Notes: generated by a model not told the origin, from the sequence alone. A stretch of 64,000 nucleotides of DNA from Cerasicoccus maritimus (GCA_031296935.1 JAVDPD010000022.1:43262-107261); one strand, 5' to 3'. Shown: positions 18,611-27,353, numbered from the stretch's first letter. Program-made: numbers and translations.

Positions 18611-18923
18611 GCTGACCGAAAGCATGCATCGTCCTTGAAACTGGCGAACGGCTGCACCTTGGTATTGGCAGTACGTTTGTGAAGATACTAGAGCGCTTTT
18701 CATCTAACTTGGCCGATCAGGCCGCAGTGATTTTTCGAGTCCAGCAAGGCGGCTTGAGCGTAGCGCACTGGAAGTGCGTGAGTGAAAAGCCAACGAAGCT
18801 GACGTGGAAAAGCGCTCGGTTAAAGGCTTAGGCCAGATTGGAAGGTCGCGGCGTTGGCATTTCAATCTCATCCCCACCTGATTCGGCCAAGTTAGATGAA
18901 AAATGCGCTACCAGAGAAGCCGC
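18611..18923. other. Convergent intergenic region filled by an inverted-repeat element
   Basis: Lies between the stops of two convergent genes. Most of it is the 220-base element at 18691-18910; no coding sequence is seen. Confidence 0.7.
18691..18910. repeat. MITE-like element with 30-base terminal inverted repeats
   Basis: The left arm (18692-18721) reads AGCGC then TTTTCATCTAACTTGG then CCGATCAGG; the right arm (18878-18909) is its near-perfect reverse complement with two one-base insertions. The interior has further hairpins (CGCACT/AGTGCG near 18757-18771) and the words GCAAGGCGGCTT and AAAAGCC. No open reading frame. It may be a non-autonomous transposable element or a structured convergent terminator. 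Confidence 0.75.
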
Positions 18924-19937
18924 TCAGCTTGTGCGGATGGGCAGGCTTTTGCCTTCGACCCATTGGGGGACCATCACGATTTCCTTGGGGTAGGTGGGAA
19001 AGCCTTTTTCGCCGTGGGCAATTTGTTCAGCGACCATGCGAGCGCCAGCAATGTAGAGCTCCGACATTTGGGAGTCGCAGCCGGCAATGCCGCAGAATGA
19101 GTTTGTGGTGATGGAGCAGTAGGTGGGAAACTGGCTATGCAGACCTACCTGCTCGTATGCTTTGCGAAGGTCGGTATAGGGCAAGATGACGACGTCGGGG
19201 CGGCATTCACGGAGCCAGTCGATGGTGGTCGCGCCCAAGTCGGGATGTGACTTTTGCTTTTGGATTACGCGCCAAAAACAGTGGATGCCCTCGTTGCGGC
19301 GGCGATGTTGAAAACTATAGATAGCGCCGAGACGGGCGTCGTCATCCCAGGGGTTGACGGACTCAGTGCAGAGCATCGCCATGCGCCGGTAGCCGCGTTT
19401 GGCGACTTCGACGAGGGTCGTCATGGTGAAGTCAAAGGGGCTGTGGCGCACGAGGTTGAAGGGGAGTGCAGTGTTGCCGCGGGAGACTTTGGCGACGGAG
19501 AAATCACTCCACGGCAGGGCGAGCGGGTCCTCGCCGTTGAAATCGATGTTGCGCCATTGGAGCAGGATGCCGGACACGCCCTGATGATAAAGTTCGCGCA
19601 GGAGGCGGCGGAAGTTCGTGTGCTTATTAATTTGCACGATTCGGAAATTCGTCTGGGTGGCCGTGCGAACTTGCTCTTCAATGCCATCCTCAAGCGGATT
19701 TTCAGAGAGGAATGCGATTTCGAGGTTTCTGGCTTCGCTGTGCGAGCGGTGGCGCTTGCTGGCGAGCATCGAGGCTACGGTGTCGATCTGGTAGCCCATG
19801 CGCTGTGCGACGGCCAGGATGTGCTCCCGTTTGGCCGCGGAAACGCCGACTTTGCCGCGAAGCGCCAGAGAGACAGCGGCAGTGGATACGCCTGCGGCTT
19901 GGGCGACGTCTTCGCGTTTTACAAGGGGCTTGTTCAT
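18924..19937 (-). CDS. LacI-family transcriptional regulator
   Basis: 337 residues. The N-terminus (VKREDVAQAAGVSTAAVSLALRGKVGVSAAKRE, about 5-37) is a LacI-type helix-turn-helix with hinge; the rest is a periplasmic-binding-protein-like effector domain (GVSGILLQWRN near 115, RGYRRMAMLCTES near 180, RPDVVILPYTDL near 247). Opitutae genomes carry many such regulators of sugar and polysaccharide use. It diverges from the PEP-CTERM gene, and a 14-base palindrome with central CG lies six bases upstream of its own start, so autorepression is likely. Confidence 0.9.
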   Translation of the reverse strand: MNKPLVKREDVAQAAGVSTAAVSLALRGKVGVSAAKREHILAVAQRMGYQIDTVASMLASKRHRSHSEARNLEIAFLSENPLEDGIEEQVRTATQTNFRIVQINKHTNFRRLLRELYHQGVSGILLQWRNIDFNGEDPLALPWSDFSVAKVSRGNTALPFNLVRHSPFDFTMTTLVEVAKRGYRRMAMLCTESVNPWDDDARLGAIYSFQHRRRNEGIHCFWRVIQKQKSHPDLGATTIDWLRECRPDVVILPYTDLRKAYEQVGLHSQFPTYCSITTNSFCGIAGCDSQMSELYIAGARMVAEQIAHGEKGFPTYPKEIVMVPQWVEGKSLPIRTS

Positions 19938-19943
19938 AGATTG

Positions 19944-19957
19944 CTTACGCGCGTAAG
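19944..19957. promoter_or_regulatory. Candidate LacI-family operator
   Basis: CTTACGCGCGTAAG is a perfect 14-base palindrome with the central CG typical of LacI-family operators. It lies between the regulator gene and the PEP-CTERM gene, near the regulator's ribosome site. Confidence 0.65.
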
Positions 19958-20105
19958 TTTTGGGGGAATTGACGATTTTTCAAGGGTCATTTTAAGTTAA
20001 GTGCTATTGCGTGCTGTCGCTTCACGGGTGTGTCAAACTCATGTCATGCAGACTGTGGCAATCACCTCTACCCAAATATTAGAAACCCCTACCCGGAGCA
20101 AAAAT

Positions 20106-20957
20106 ATGCGTTTACTTCTCATCCTCGGAATCTCCTCGATCCTTACCTCATCACTTGCCGCGCAAGCGGTGCTGGAAGTGCGTTTGCTCAGCGAGAACAT
20201 CACTGGTTTGTCGGATGGTGAGCGGATGTTCGACAGTGGCTTGAGCACGCCGATCCCCTGGCCGGACAGCAGCGGCAACGGCCGCGACGCTGCGGGGACG
20301 GACATCTTTACTTCACCTTTTTATGATGCAGCCGAAGTTGGTGTATTCGGCAATCAGCCCTTTGTGCGCGCCCAAAGTGGAGACTATCTCGTCGGCGCTA
20401 CGCCAACGCTGGCGGACTGGGGTATGTCGAGCTTTGTCGTCGCGCAGATTGATCAGGCAGGCGCTGTTTTCTCCTTGGGCAATTCCGGGAGCTCGGTAGG
20501 CTACATCTTGCTCAGCGCGACCGCTGATGGCAATTTGACGGTTGGTTGGCGCGGTACGAATTTCTCAATAAATTTCACGTCGTCAACCGGCCTGAATGTC
20601 TTCGGTGAGGAGCATTTGTTTGCCGTTGATTTCCGCGCCAAGGACGACATCGAAGTCTTCGTGGACGGCGTGTCAGTGCTCGTACACAACACCGCAACGT
20701 CGTCCAGCGTAGGCATTACGAGCATCGATCGCTACGGGATAGGCGTGAATGCGCGCAGCACTTTGTCCGACGGTAACGGCATCCAGGTTGCTGCGGCTGA
20801 GTTTTACACAGGCGCTTTGGCTGCCGGGCAGATGGATTCCATTTCGCAGTCTCTAGCCGATACCTATGGCGTCAATTTGATCCCTGAGCCATCGCACTAC
20901 GCCATGCTCTTTGGAGCAGCGATGCTTTTTGGTCTGATGATCCGCCGGAGAGTATAA
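20106..20957 (+). CDS. PEP-CTERM sorted secreted protein with lectin-like domain
   Basis: From the ATG at 20106 the protein has 283 residues with a signal peptide (MRLLLILGISSILTSSLAA). The middle (about 25-250) is beta-rich and resembles a LamG/concanavalin-like jellyroll (WPDSSGNGRDA near 45, LFAVDFRAKDDIEVFVDG near 180). The C-terminus has a PEP-CTERM signal: IPEPSHYAML, a hydrophobic helix and RRR. Such proteins are cleaved by exosortase and exported to the surface or extracellular matrix. No exosortase gene is in the window. Divergent from the LacI-type regulator, which may control it. The frame is open upstream to 20001, but that part would mask the signal peptide. Confidence 0.82.
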   Translation: MRLLLILGISSILTSSLAAQAVLEVRLLSENITGLSDGERMFDSGLSTPIPWPDSSGNGRDAAGTDIFTSPFYDAAEVGVFGNQPFVRAQSGDYLVGATPTLADWGMSSFVVAQIDQAGAVFSLGNSGSSVGYILLSATADGNLTVGWRGTNFSINFTSSTGLNVFGEEHLFAVDFRAKDDIEVFVDGVSVLVHNTATSSSVGITSIDRYGIGVNARSTLSDGNGIQVAAAEFYTGALAAGQMDSISQSLADTYGVNLIPEPSHYAMLFGAAMLFGLMIRRRV

Positions 20958-21433
20958 GCAGCACCTTTCCTGTTGGCAACTGATGTCATCAGGGCTCTTC
21001 GGATGAGTCTAGGCCACGAACACAGATGGTCGTAGCCCCCAGAAGGCTGAAGCGAAAAACGATTCACAAAGAAATCTTAGCGCCGTGTTCACGTCCGCCC
21101 CATTGTCACCTTGCCAAGCTTCCGCTGAGTTGTTTCAGGAAGTTAATTGGACGATGCTTAATACTCCGAGCCGATGTCCGGGCGGAGGTTGAAATACGAC
21201 ACAATGCGCAGGGGGGTGTAAACGCCAGTAATGTTGTCGGGTAGCCACTCAACGCGAAAAGCCACTGTATGCATCAAATCAACTTCAGCCCGGCAGTACG
21301 ACCAAATCCGACGGGCTGCTGACCATCGATTTACCAAGTCCCCGGGTTTCCAGGGGCTCTTTGCATCAGCTTTGCATTGGTTTAGTTTGATGATCGCTAA
21401 TGCCGGATTCGGCGAGTAGCGATTGGGTAGCGC
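20958..21433. other. Intergenic region of about 475 bases, no supported gene
   Basis: Between two convergent genes. Near 21011-21022 is CCACGAACACAG, possibly a decayed repeat. On the minus strand the reading frame of the neighbouring peptidase stays open for about 93 codons past its TAG (21155-21433), but no family was recognised there. Confidence 0.5.
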
Positions 21434-23161
21434 CTACTGGACGCGGGCTTCAATGAAGGTTTCCTGACCGTCGTCGTCGAGGGTGACGCCGTAGGCGGTG
21501 ACGATTACGTTGTTGGCCGTGTTGACGTCTTCGGCCTCTTCGGTATTGATCACTGTGCCGATGGCGGCAGGGCGACCGGCGGTGAAAAATTCGGCGGGGA
21601 TCGTGGCCTCGTACTCAATGACCTGGCCCGGCGCGATGGGGCCAAACTGAATCGTCGAGCGGTTGTTTTGCGCACCAATCATCAGCGTGAGGACCGGGTG
21701 GTTGATGACCGTTGTGCCACGGTTTTGAATGCCGATGCGGACGGGCAGGCCGGCGCTGCTGGCGAGGCCTGCGTCCACGTAGTGATCTGTCACCGCGAGG
21801 TCGACCACGCCTTTCTCGTTGGCGCGCATGACGCGGGTTAGATCGAGCACGCCAGTGCCAAGAAAAGGGTCGGCGCCGGGCTCGCCACGGTCGCTGGTTT
21901 GGGCGAGGACAATGGACGCCGCTTCCTGCGCGCTGACGTTCAGCTCGGACATGGTGGCGGCGATGGCGGCACTGACCACGGGTGTGGCCGCCGAGGTGCC
22001 GCTGAAGAGGATGTTGTCGCGGTCGGTGTAGGCGGCGGGCAGGCCGACGCCGGGCGCCGCGATGTCAGGCCATTTGCCTTCGAGGCCAGCGTTGGGATAC
22101 TCCGCCCAATGCAGGCCAGCGTCGACGGAGGTCACCGCGATGACTTCCGGGTAAGCGGCCGGATAGGTAATCTGGTCGAGACGGTCGTTGCCCACGGCGG
22201 CAACTATGACCACCCCTTTTTCGTGGGCGTATTGGACGGCTTGGCGGACTGCGGGCGTGTCGCCCCAGCCGCCGAGGCTGAGGTTGATGATGTTCGCGCC
22301 GTGGTCGACGGCGTCCACGATGCCCTGGGCGATGGTAAAGGTGTTGCCGCTGTCTTCGCCCAGGGCCTGATAGGCGAGGATGTCTGCTGCGGGGGCAAGG
22401 CCACTGGGCTGACCGAGGTCTCCATTGCCCACGATGAGCGAGGTAACGGCGTTGCCGTGGCCGTTGGCGACGAGCTCCTCGATCAGTGCATAGCGGTCGA
22501 TACGCGCACTGCTCAAGGCGGGGTGGCTGGTCACTCCGGCGTCGATGACGGCGATGCGGACGCCCTTGCCCCAGTCGGCTATGTCGTCGGGTGCGCCGAG
22601 GAGTTTGATCCAATTATCGCCAAAGGCTTGCAGGTGCGCGCCGTCGGCACCGGCGTCGATGGGCTCGGGCAGGGCGACGGCGATGTTGTTGTAGGTCTCG
22701 GCAATGCGATCGCCCAGAAGGCGGCGCAGCTCATCGATGCCGCCAGCTGGTAGCTCGACGCGGAGCATGCCTAGCGAGCTGATGCTGCCAGTCATGGGGA
22801 TGCCAGCATTGGTTAAGATGCGGATGGCTTCGTTGAAGGCCGCTTTATCGTCAAATTGCACGATGGCTTCGCCTTCAATGATCTCGCCAGTGCGCGCGCT
22901 GCTAGACTCACTGTGTGGCTGCTGGCTGGGGATTTGGGGTTGTCGGGCTGAGAATTCGCCGTTGGGTGCTGTGGCATACTGTGGCGCGGACGTGGTGGTG
23001 GGCAAGGTGTCTGTTGTGGATGGTGTGGACGCCGCTTCGTCTCGCTGCCGTCCCAGCCAAAACACGCCGACCACCGTGATCAACACGAGGGCGCCGAGGG
23101 CGAGTATTTTTATTGCGCGGCTCATTGCTCGAGAAATGTAATTAATCACAGGTTGCTTCAA
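21434..23161 (-). CDS. S8 subtilisin-like serine peptidase with N-terminal anchor
   Basis: 575 residues. A transmembrane segment (about 16-36, IKILALGALVLITVVGVFWL) is followed by a Ser/Thr/Pro-rich linker and an inhibitor-type propeptide (about 95-170). Catalytic triad: Asp207 (VRIAVIDAGV), His235 (GHGNAVTSLIVG), Ser390 (GTSAATPVV), oxyanion Asn325 (AAVGND). The Asp-His spacing is short. The C-terminus (about 450-560) looks like a CARDB-type adhesion module. An internal ATG at 23125 (MSRAIKI) would leave the same anchor and may be the true start. Unrelated in tail architecture to the subtilase at 1.2-3.5 kb. Confidence 0.88.
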   Translation of the reverse strand: MKQPVINYISRAMSRAIKILALGALVLITVVGVFWLGRQRDEAASTPSTTDTLPTTTSAPQYATAPNGEFSARQPQIPSQQPHSESSSARTGEIIEGEAIVQFDDKAAFNEAIRILTNAGIPMTGSISSLGMLRVELPAGGIDELRRLLGDRIAETYNNIAVALPEPIDAGADGAHLQAFGDNWIKLLGAPDDIADWGKGVRIAVIDAGVTSHPALSSARIDRYALIEELVANGHGNAVTSLIVGNGDLGQPSGLAPAADILAYQALGEDSGNTFTIAQGIVDAVDHGANIINLSLGGWGDTPAVRQAVQYAHEKGVVIVAAVGNDRLDQITYPAAYPEVIAVTSVDAGLHWAEYPNAGLEGKWPDIAAPGVGLPAAYTDRDNILFSGTSAATPVVSAAIAATMSELNVSAQEAASIVLAQTSDRGEPGADPFLGTGVLDLTRVMRANEKGVVDLAVTDHYVDAGLASSAGLPVRIGIQNRGTTVINHPVLTLMIGAQNNRSTIQFGPIAPGQVIEYEATIPAEFFTAGRPAAIGTVINTEEAEDVNTANNVIVTAYGVTLDDDGQETFIEARVQ

Positions 23162-23289
23162 TCTACAACCTCAGCTTCGCGGAAAAGTTGCAGGCATGAA
23201 GGACACAACGTCGCTCAGAATCAAAAGCACTCTCGTGTCCCCCGTGGTTAAACTCGAGTGGGCTCTCCACATTTCAGAAATCCGTACAC

Positions 23290-23317
23290 AAAAACGGGCA
23301 GGTGACGGCCCGCCCGT
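23290..23317 (-). terminator. Intrinsic terminator downstream of the 125-residue gene
   Basis: On the minus strand ACGGGC and GCCCGT pair around a GC-rich loop, followed by TTTTTGTG, 30 bases past the stop at 23348. Confidence 0.7.
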
Positions 23318-23347
23318 GATTCCGTTAACTGAACTGTGCTGAGATGA

Positions 23348-23725
23348 CTATTTCTGGCTGTTGTCTTTGCTCCAGAAGAAGCAGGTGCCTTTGGTTTCCA
23401 GCTGGAAGACGGCTGCCTTGTAAAGCGGCAGGATGATTTCATTGACGACGGCCAGGAGGTCTTCTTTGTTGTCGGCTTCGATCTCGTAGGATTCGATTTC
23501 AATGGTGGCGTTGAGCGGCTTGAAGTTATCCGCGAGCAGGGTCCAACGGGCATTGAATTCGTCGGGTTCGCTGATCACGATGTTCAGCGGCACATTGGCC
23601 TCGTCGCACTTGGTGATGGGCCATTCGCCGAGGTCGTCGATGCGGTCGATGATCGCGGCGAGTTTCTTGGTCGTCTTGGGCTTGGGAGCCTGACGGGCTT
23701 TTGGTGTCTCGATGGTTGCTGGCAT
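23348..23725 (-). CDS. Conserved-looking protein of unknown function
   Basis: 125 residues, not recognised. A basic N-terminal tail rich in Lys, Ala and Pro (about 1-22) precedes a compact alpha/beta domain with alternating strands (LNIVISEPDEFNARWTLLAD, NATIEIESYEIEADNKEDL). One Cys sits near 41 and one near 115. No signal peptide. It has its own terminator and a 12-base palindrome about 44 bases upstream of the ATG, so it is probably a separately regulated single gene. The lack of low-complexity or shadow-like composition supports that it is real. Confidence 0.7.
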   Translation of the reverse strand: MPATIETPKARQAPKPKTTKKLAAIIDRIDDLGEWPITKCDEANVPLNIVISEPDEFNARWTLLADNFKPLNATIEIESYEIEADNKEDLLAVVNEIILPLYKAAVFQLETKGTCFFWSKDNSQK

Positions 23726-24048
23726 GTTCTGTCTCGTTTAGTTAGTTAACGGCGTTTCACCGATGACGATACGATCGTATGAAACCGGCAAAACGTCAAA
23801 TTGTTTTTAGTCAATAATACGTCAAAAAAATAGTAGTTTGGCCCTAAATGTAGTGAAATGGTAAAGGCCCTAATCAATATGTTGTGTCTCCTAGCACTGA
23901 ATGTGCCATTGTCGTGTTTGTGCCCCAAATGGTGTATTTCTGCGCATTTTATTCGCTAACTGGCTAATTTTTAACGCCTTAAAGGCGTATTTTATGACTG
24001 AACGCTTGTGCTGGGAGGCGGGGCCGCTATGGTGAGGCTATTATTGCT
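23726..24048. other. AT-rich intergenic region of about 320 bases
   Basis: Divergent promoter region between the 125-residue gene and the RsbU-like gene. It contains the palindrome ATACGATCGTAT (23769-23780) and a hairpin ACGCCTT/AAGGCGT followed by ATTTTAT near 23974-23993. No gene is seen. Confidence 0.6.
23769..23780. promoter_or_regulatory. Palindrome upstream of the 125-residue gene
   Basis: ATACGATCGTAT is a perfect 12-base palindrome 44 bases upstream of the start at 23725. Position and symmetry suit a dimeric repressor site, but no cognate regulator is identified. Confidence 0.35.
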
Positions 24049-25218
24049 ATGAGTGAAGCCCTTGAAGCTGCTAAACAGGATTTCAAAATTAAGGTGCTGA
24101 TGGTCGACGACCAGGGCATGGTTTGCGAGGCCGTGCGCCGCATGTTGGCCGATGAACCCGGCATTGAATTCCACTCGATGACTGAGCCGACCAAGGCCAT
24201 TGATTCCGCGCTGCACATCCAGCCGACCGTCATCTTGCAGGACCTCGTCATGCCGGATGTCGATGGCCTGACGCTGGTGAAATTCTACCGCGCCAAACCC
24301 GAGCTGAAGGACGTGCCGATCATCGTGCTTTCGTCCAAGGAAGAGGCCGAAACCAAGAAGAAGGCCTTCGAGCTCGGCGCCAATGACTACATGGTCAAGC
24401 TGCCCGACAAGCTGGAGGTCATCGCGCGCATTCGCTACCACTCCACGGGCTACATCCGGCTGCTGGAGCGTAATGCCGCGCAAGCCGCGCTGCAAGCCGA
24501 GCTCGACGAAGCTGCGCGCTACGTGCAGTCACTCTTCCCGGGCAAGCACGAGGACGACATCGTCAAGACCGACTGGGTTTTCATTGCCTCGACTGATCTT
24601 GCCGGAGACACCTTTGGCTACCACTGGCTCGACGACGACCATTTTGCCATCTACCTGCTCGACGTGTGCGGCCACGGCGTGGGCGCGGCGCTGCACTCCG
24701 TATCGGCGATCAACGTCATGCGCGCACAATCTCTGCCGGGAGTGGATTTCCACGATCCGGGTGCCGTTCTGGGCGGGCTCAACGAAGCCTTCGACATGGA
24801 GAAGCACAACGACATGTACTTCACCATGTGGTATGGCGTCTATAATAAGCAGACCCGCGAAATGGTTTACAGCTCCGGCGGACACCCCGCATCGGTCCTC
24901 GTTCGCGAGGGTGCCGAGCTGCAACGCCTGGCGACACCGGGTATGATCGTGGGCGGCATGCCGGGCCTCACTTACATGACGGAGACCGTCAAAATCGAGC
25001 CTGGCGACAAGCTCTACGTGTTTAGCGACGGCGTTTACGAAGTCGACTACAAGGACGGCTCCGGGATGATGACGGACGACGAATTCGCGGTGGAGCTCAA
25101 CAAGCCCAACCCGTCGAGCAAAGCCAAGGTCGATTACATGGTCGACTGGGTGCGCGAGGCGCAGGGCCGCGATCCTTTCGAAGACGATTACTCCCTCGTC
25201 GAAGTCATTTTCAAGTAA
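24049..25218 (+). CDS. Response regulator with PP2C/SpoIIE phosphatase output (RsbU-like)
   Basis: 389 residues. A receiver domain (about 14-130) has acidic residues Asp20 and Asp21, phosphorylation site Asp65 (VILQDLVMPDVDG) and the conserved Lys in VLSSKEE. A short coiled helix (about 145-170) links to a PP2C-type phosphatase domain (about 180-388) with metal ligands in DLAGDTFGY and LLDVCGHGVGAA and in FSDGVYEVDY. Proteins of this design dephosphorylate anti-anti-sigma factors. The next gene encodes a RsbW-type kinase 32 bases downstream, so the pair forms most of a partner-switching module; no STAS antagonist or sigma factor is adjacent. Confidence 0.9.
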   Translation: MSEALEAAKQDFKIKVLMVDDQGMVCEAVRRMLADEPGIEFHSMTEPTKAIDSALHIQPTVILQDLVMPDVDGLTLVKFYRAKPELKDVPIIVLSSKEEAETKKKAFELGANDYMVKLPDKLEVIARIRYHSTGYIRLLERNAAQAALQAELDEAARYVQSLFPGKHEDDIVKTDWVFIASTDLAGDTFGYHWLDDDHFAIYLLDVCGHGVGAALHSVSAINVMRAQSLPGVDFHDPGAVLGGLNEAFDMEKHNDMYFTMWYGVYNKQTREMVYSSGGHPASVLVREGAELQRLATPGMIVGGMPGLTYMTETVKIEPGDKLYVFSDGVYEVDYKDGSGMMTDDEFAVELNKPNPSSKAKVDYMVDWVREAQGRDPFEDDYSLVEVIFK

Positions 25219-25250
25219 ACGCCATCTCTGCCAACCCCTGAAACCTGCTG

Positions 25251-25673
25251 ATGCATTTTACTTACCACAATGATTTGTCCGAGCTGGAAAAACTGGCCGC
25301 GGACCTCGAAGCTTTTGGTGACGAGCACATGGTCAACCCGGCCATCGTGCACGCCTTCAACCTCTGCCTCGACGAGATCTTGACCAACATTATTTCCTAC
25401 GGATTTGAGGACGGCGCGGACCACCGCGTGGACCTCGAACTGTCGATGGAAGGCGAGTTCGTCGTCGCCACGATGACTGACAACGGCAAGGAGTTCAACC
25501 CGCTCACCGACGCCAAGGACCCCGACCTGGAGTCCGCGATCGAAGAACGCGAAATCGGCGGTCTCGGCATTTTCTTTCTCAAGCAAATGATGGACGAGCT
25601 GGACTATCAGTACGTGGATGGCCGCAATCAGTTGACGATGAAGAAGCAGAACGTCAGCCTGCCTGAAGATTAA
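25251..25673 (+). CDS. RsbW-like anti-sigma-type ATP-binding protein
   Basis: 140 residues with a GHKL ATPase fold of the HATPase_c_2 type. N-box: NLCLDEILTNIISYGFEDGA (about 35-54), with Glu and Asn for Mg-ATP; the next motif is MTDNGKEFNP (about 81-90) and the GLGIFFLKQMMDEL segment near 105-118. These kinases phosphorylate STAS antagonists or hold sigma factors. It sits between the RsbU-like phosphatase and fabI, with 4 bases between its stop and the fabI start. Confidence 0.85.
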   Translation: MHFTYHNDLSELEKLAADLEAFGDEHMVNPAIVHAFNLCLDEILTNIISYGFEDGADHRVDLELSMEGEFVVATMTDNGKEFNPLTDAKDPDLESAIEEREIGGLGIFFLKQMMDELDYQYVDGRNQLTMKKQNVSLPED

Positions 25674-25677
25674 ATCC

Positions 25678-26484
25678 ATGTCTTTGCTCGATCTTTCCAA
25701 CCGACGCTACCTGGTATTCGGCGTCGCCAACCGTAAAAGCGTCGCCTGGGCCATCGGCAAGTCCCTCGAAGCCGAGGGCGCGGAAGTCGTTTACTCCGTG
25801 CGTTCCGAGGCTCGCCAGGAGTCGCTCACCAAGCTCATGGGCGACCGTCAGGTCCACATTTGCGACGTCGAGCGCGGCGAGGAAATCACGGCGCTGGCTG
25901 ATAAGCTGCAAGCCGAGGGTGGGGCGCCGTTTGACGGAATCGTCCACTCCATCGCATTTGCGAACTACAGCAAAGGCATCCGCCCGTTTCACGAAACGGA
26001 CCGCGAAGACTTCCTGCAGGCTACGGCGATTTCCAGCTTCTCGTTGGTGGAAATTTCCCGCGCGTTCAAGCCGCTGATGAAGCCCGACGCCTCGGTCGTG
26101 TCGATTGGCATCTCGAGCCAAGTGCTCGCTGAAAATTACGGCTACATGTCGCCGATCAAGGCCGCGCTCGAAAGCACCTCGCGCTTCCTGGCCAAGTCCT
26201 TCAGCGCCGACACACAAATCCGCTTCAACACGGTCAACGCCGGCCCGCTCAAGACCAGCGCCAGCGCCGGCATCCCGGGCTACCTGGAGAACTACCTTTA
26301 CGCGGAGAAGCTGACCTTGCGTGGCAAGGCAATCACGACGCAAGAAGTCGCCAACACCGCCATCTTCCTGCTCAGCCCGATGAGCAGCGGCATTAACGCG
26401 CAAGGCATCGTGGTCAATCAGGGCATGGACCTGAATTACTTCGAGAAGGACGTCGTTTTGGCGGCCACCAAGCTGAGCGATTAA
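25678..26484 (+). CDS. fabI: Enoyl-[acyl-carrier-protein] reductase, FabI-type
   Basis: Last reduction step of fatty acid elongation, NAD(P)H-dependent. 268 residues, SDR fold. FGVANRKSVAWAIGKSL at 14-30 is the FabI-type nucleotide-binding segment and HSIAFANYSKG at 90-100 the characteristic core. The catalytic pair is Tyr154 and Lys161 (YGYMSPIK, a Y-x6-K spacing). The upstream Tyr of typical FabI, ten residues before, is replaced by Gly144. It follows the RsbW-like gene by four bases and is probably in the same transcript; a terminator follows. Confidence 0.87.
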   Translation: MSLLDLSNRRYLVFGVANRKSVAWAIGKSLEAEGAEVVYSVRSEARQESLTKLMGDRQVHICDVERGEEITALADKLQAEGGAPFDGIVHSIAFANYSKGIRPFHETDREDFLQATAISSFSLVEISRAFKPLMKPDASVVSIGISSQVLAENYGYMSPIKAALESTSRFLAKSFSADTQIRFNTVNAGPLKTSASAGIPGYLENYLYAEKLTLRGKAITTQEVANTAIFLLSPMSSGINAQGIVVNQGMDLNYFEKDVVLAATKLSD

Positions 26485-26519
26485 CGGCAACGGTTTACAT
26501 CAAGCCACATGTTTTTCGA

Positions 26520-26549
26520 AAGTCTCCGGTTTCCGCCGGAGGCTTTTTG
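26520..26549 (+). terminator. Intrinsic terminator after fabI
   Basis: Stem GTCTCCGG/CCGGAGGC around a short loop, then TTTTTG, 36 bases past the fabI stop. Confidence 0.88.
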
Positions 26550-26776
26550 TGTCCCGCTGGTCCAGTCGCACGAGCGAAACGCGTATATCACGTTCCTAAG
26601 TCGTTGAGCTCCAGTGCGAGTTAATAGTGAGAGCTACTCACTATTGAAATGCTCACGCGTTCACTTTTTGTTTGGCGAACAGGGGTAGATGATGTAGTGT
26701 TTTATTGATCACTTAAACTGCCTCTCCGAAGTAGCATAGGCGTCCCGCCTGTGCCCTAATCCATCTAACTGCTACG

Positions 26777-26860
26777 GGAACGCGAAGCTTCAGCGAGTGT
26801 TAGCGCTGCCTCTTAGCCTAACGCCACTCCTACGCATCACTCGCTAAAGCTTCGCGCTCC
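26777..26860. repeat. Long imperfect inverted repeat
   Basis: GGAACGCGAAGCTTCAGCG(AGTG) at 26777-26799 pairs with CACTCGCTAAAGCTTCGCG(CTCC) at 26838-26860 over 23 bases with two mismatches, loop 38 bases. Not followed by a T-run. Probably a dispersed palindromic element. Confidence 0.7.
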
Positions 26861-27353
26861 TGCCACTCCAACTCACAACTTACCAACCCGACAAACACGA
26901 TGAACCTCCCCCAACATCATCCTCCTTAGCCAGCATGACGAAGGTATCCCAGTCGACGCCATGCGGGGGCATTCGCTCCGCGGGCGTTGCTGCGTCGTGC
27001 AAACGGGCCCATTCGCTGACTGACTTGGTGACAGCAAGCAGCCAACCGACGCCCTGTGTTTGCGCGATTTGCACTTCGCCCGACGGACTATGCCAGCCTG
27101 CCCAGCGCAGCGTCGACGTGTGAGCCGTTGTCCGGTATTGCCTCCCTTGCGCATTTGCGCGCGGAGCGGCTTTGCCCGGCACGCTCCGGTCGGCAGCCCC
27201 TGAGCCGCCTGCATCCCACCTGCGCCATTTCTCGGCGAGCGGGCGGGAATCTTGTTCTCTGACAGTTTAAAAAAGTGCGTTTTTACCCCCCCCTGGGCCC
27301 CCAGAATGGGATAAAACAGTGGGGCACCGCAGCTTTTGGGCGTCGAATAGGCC

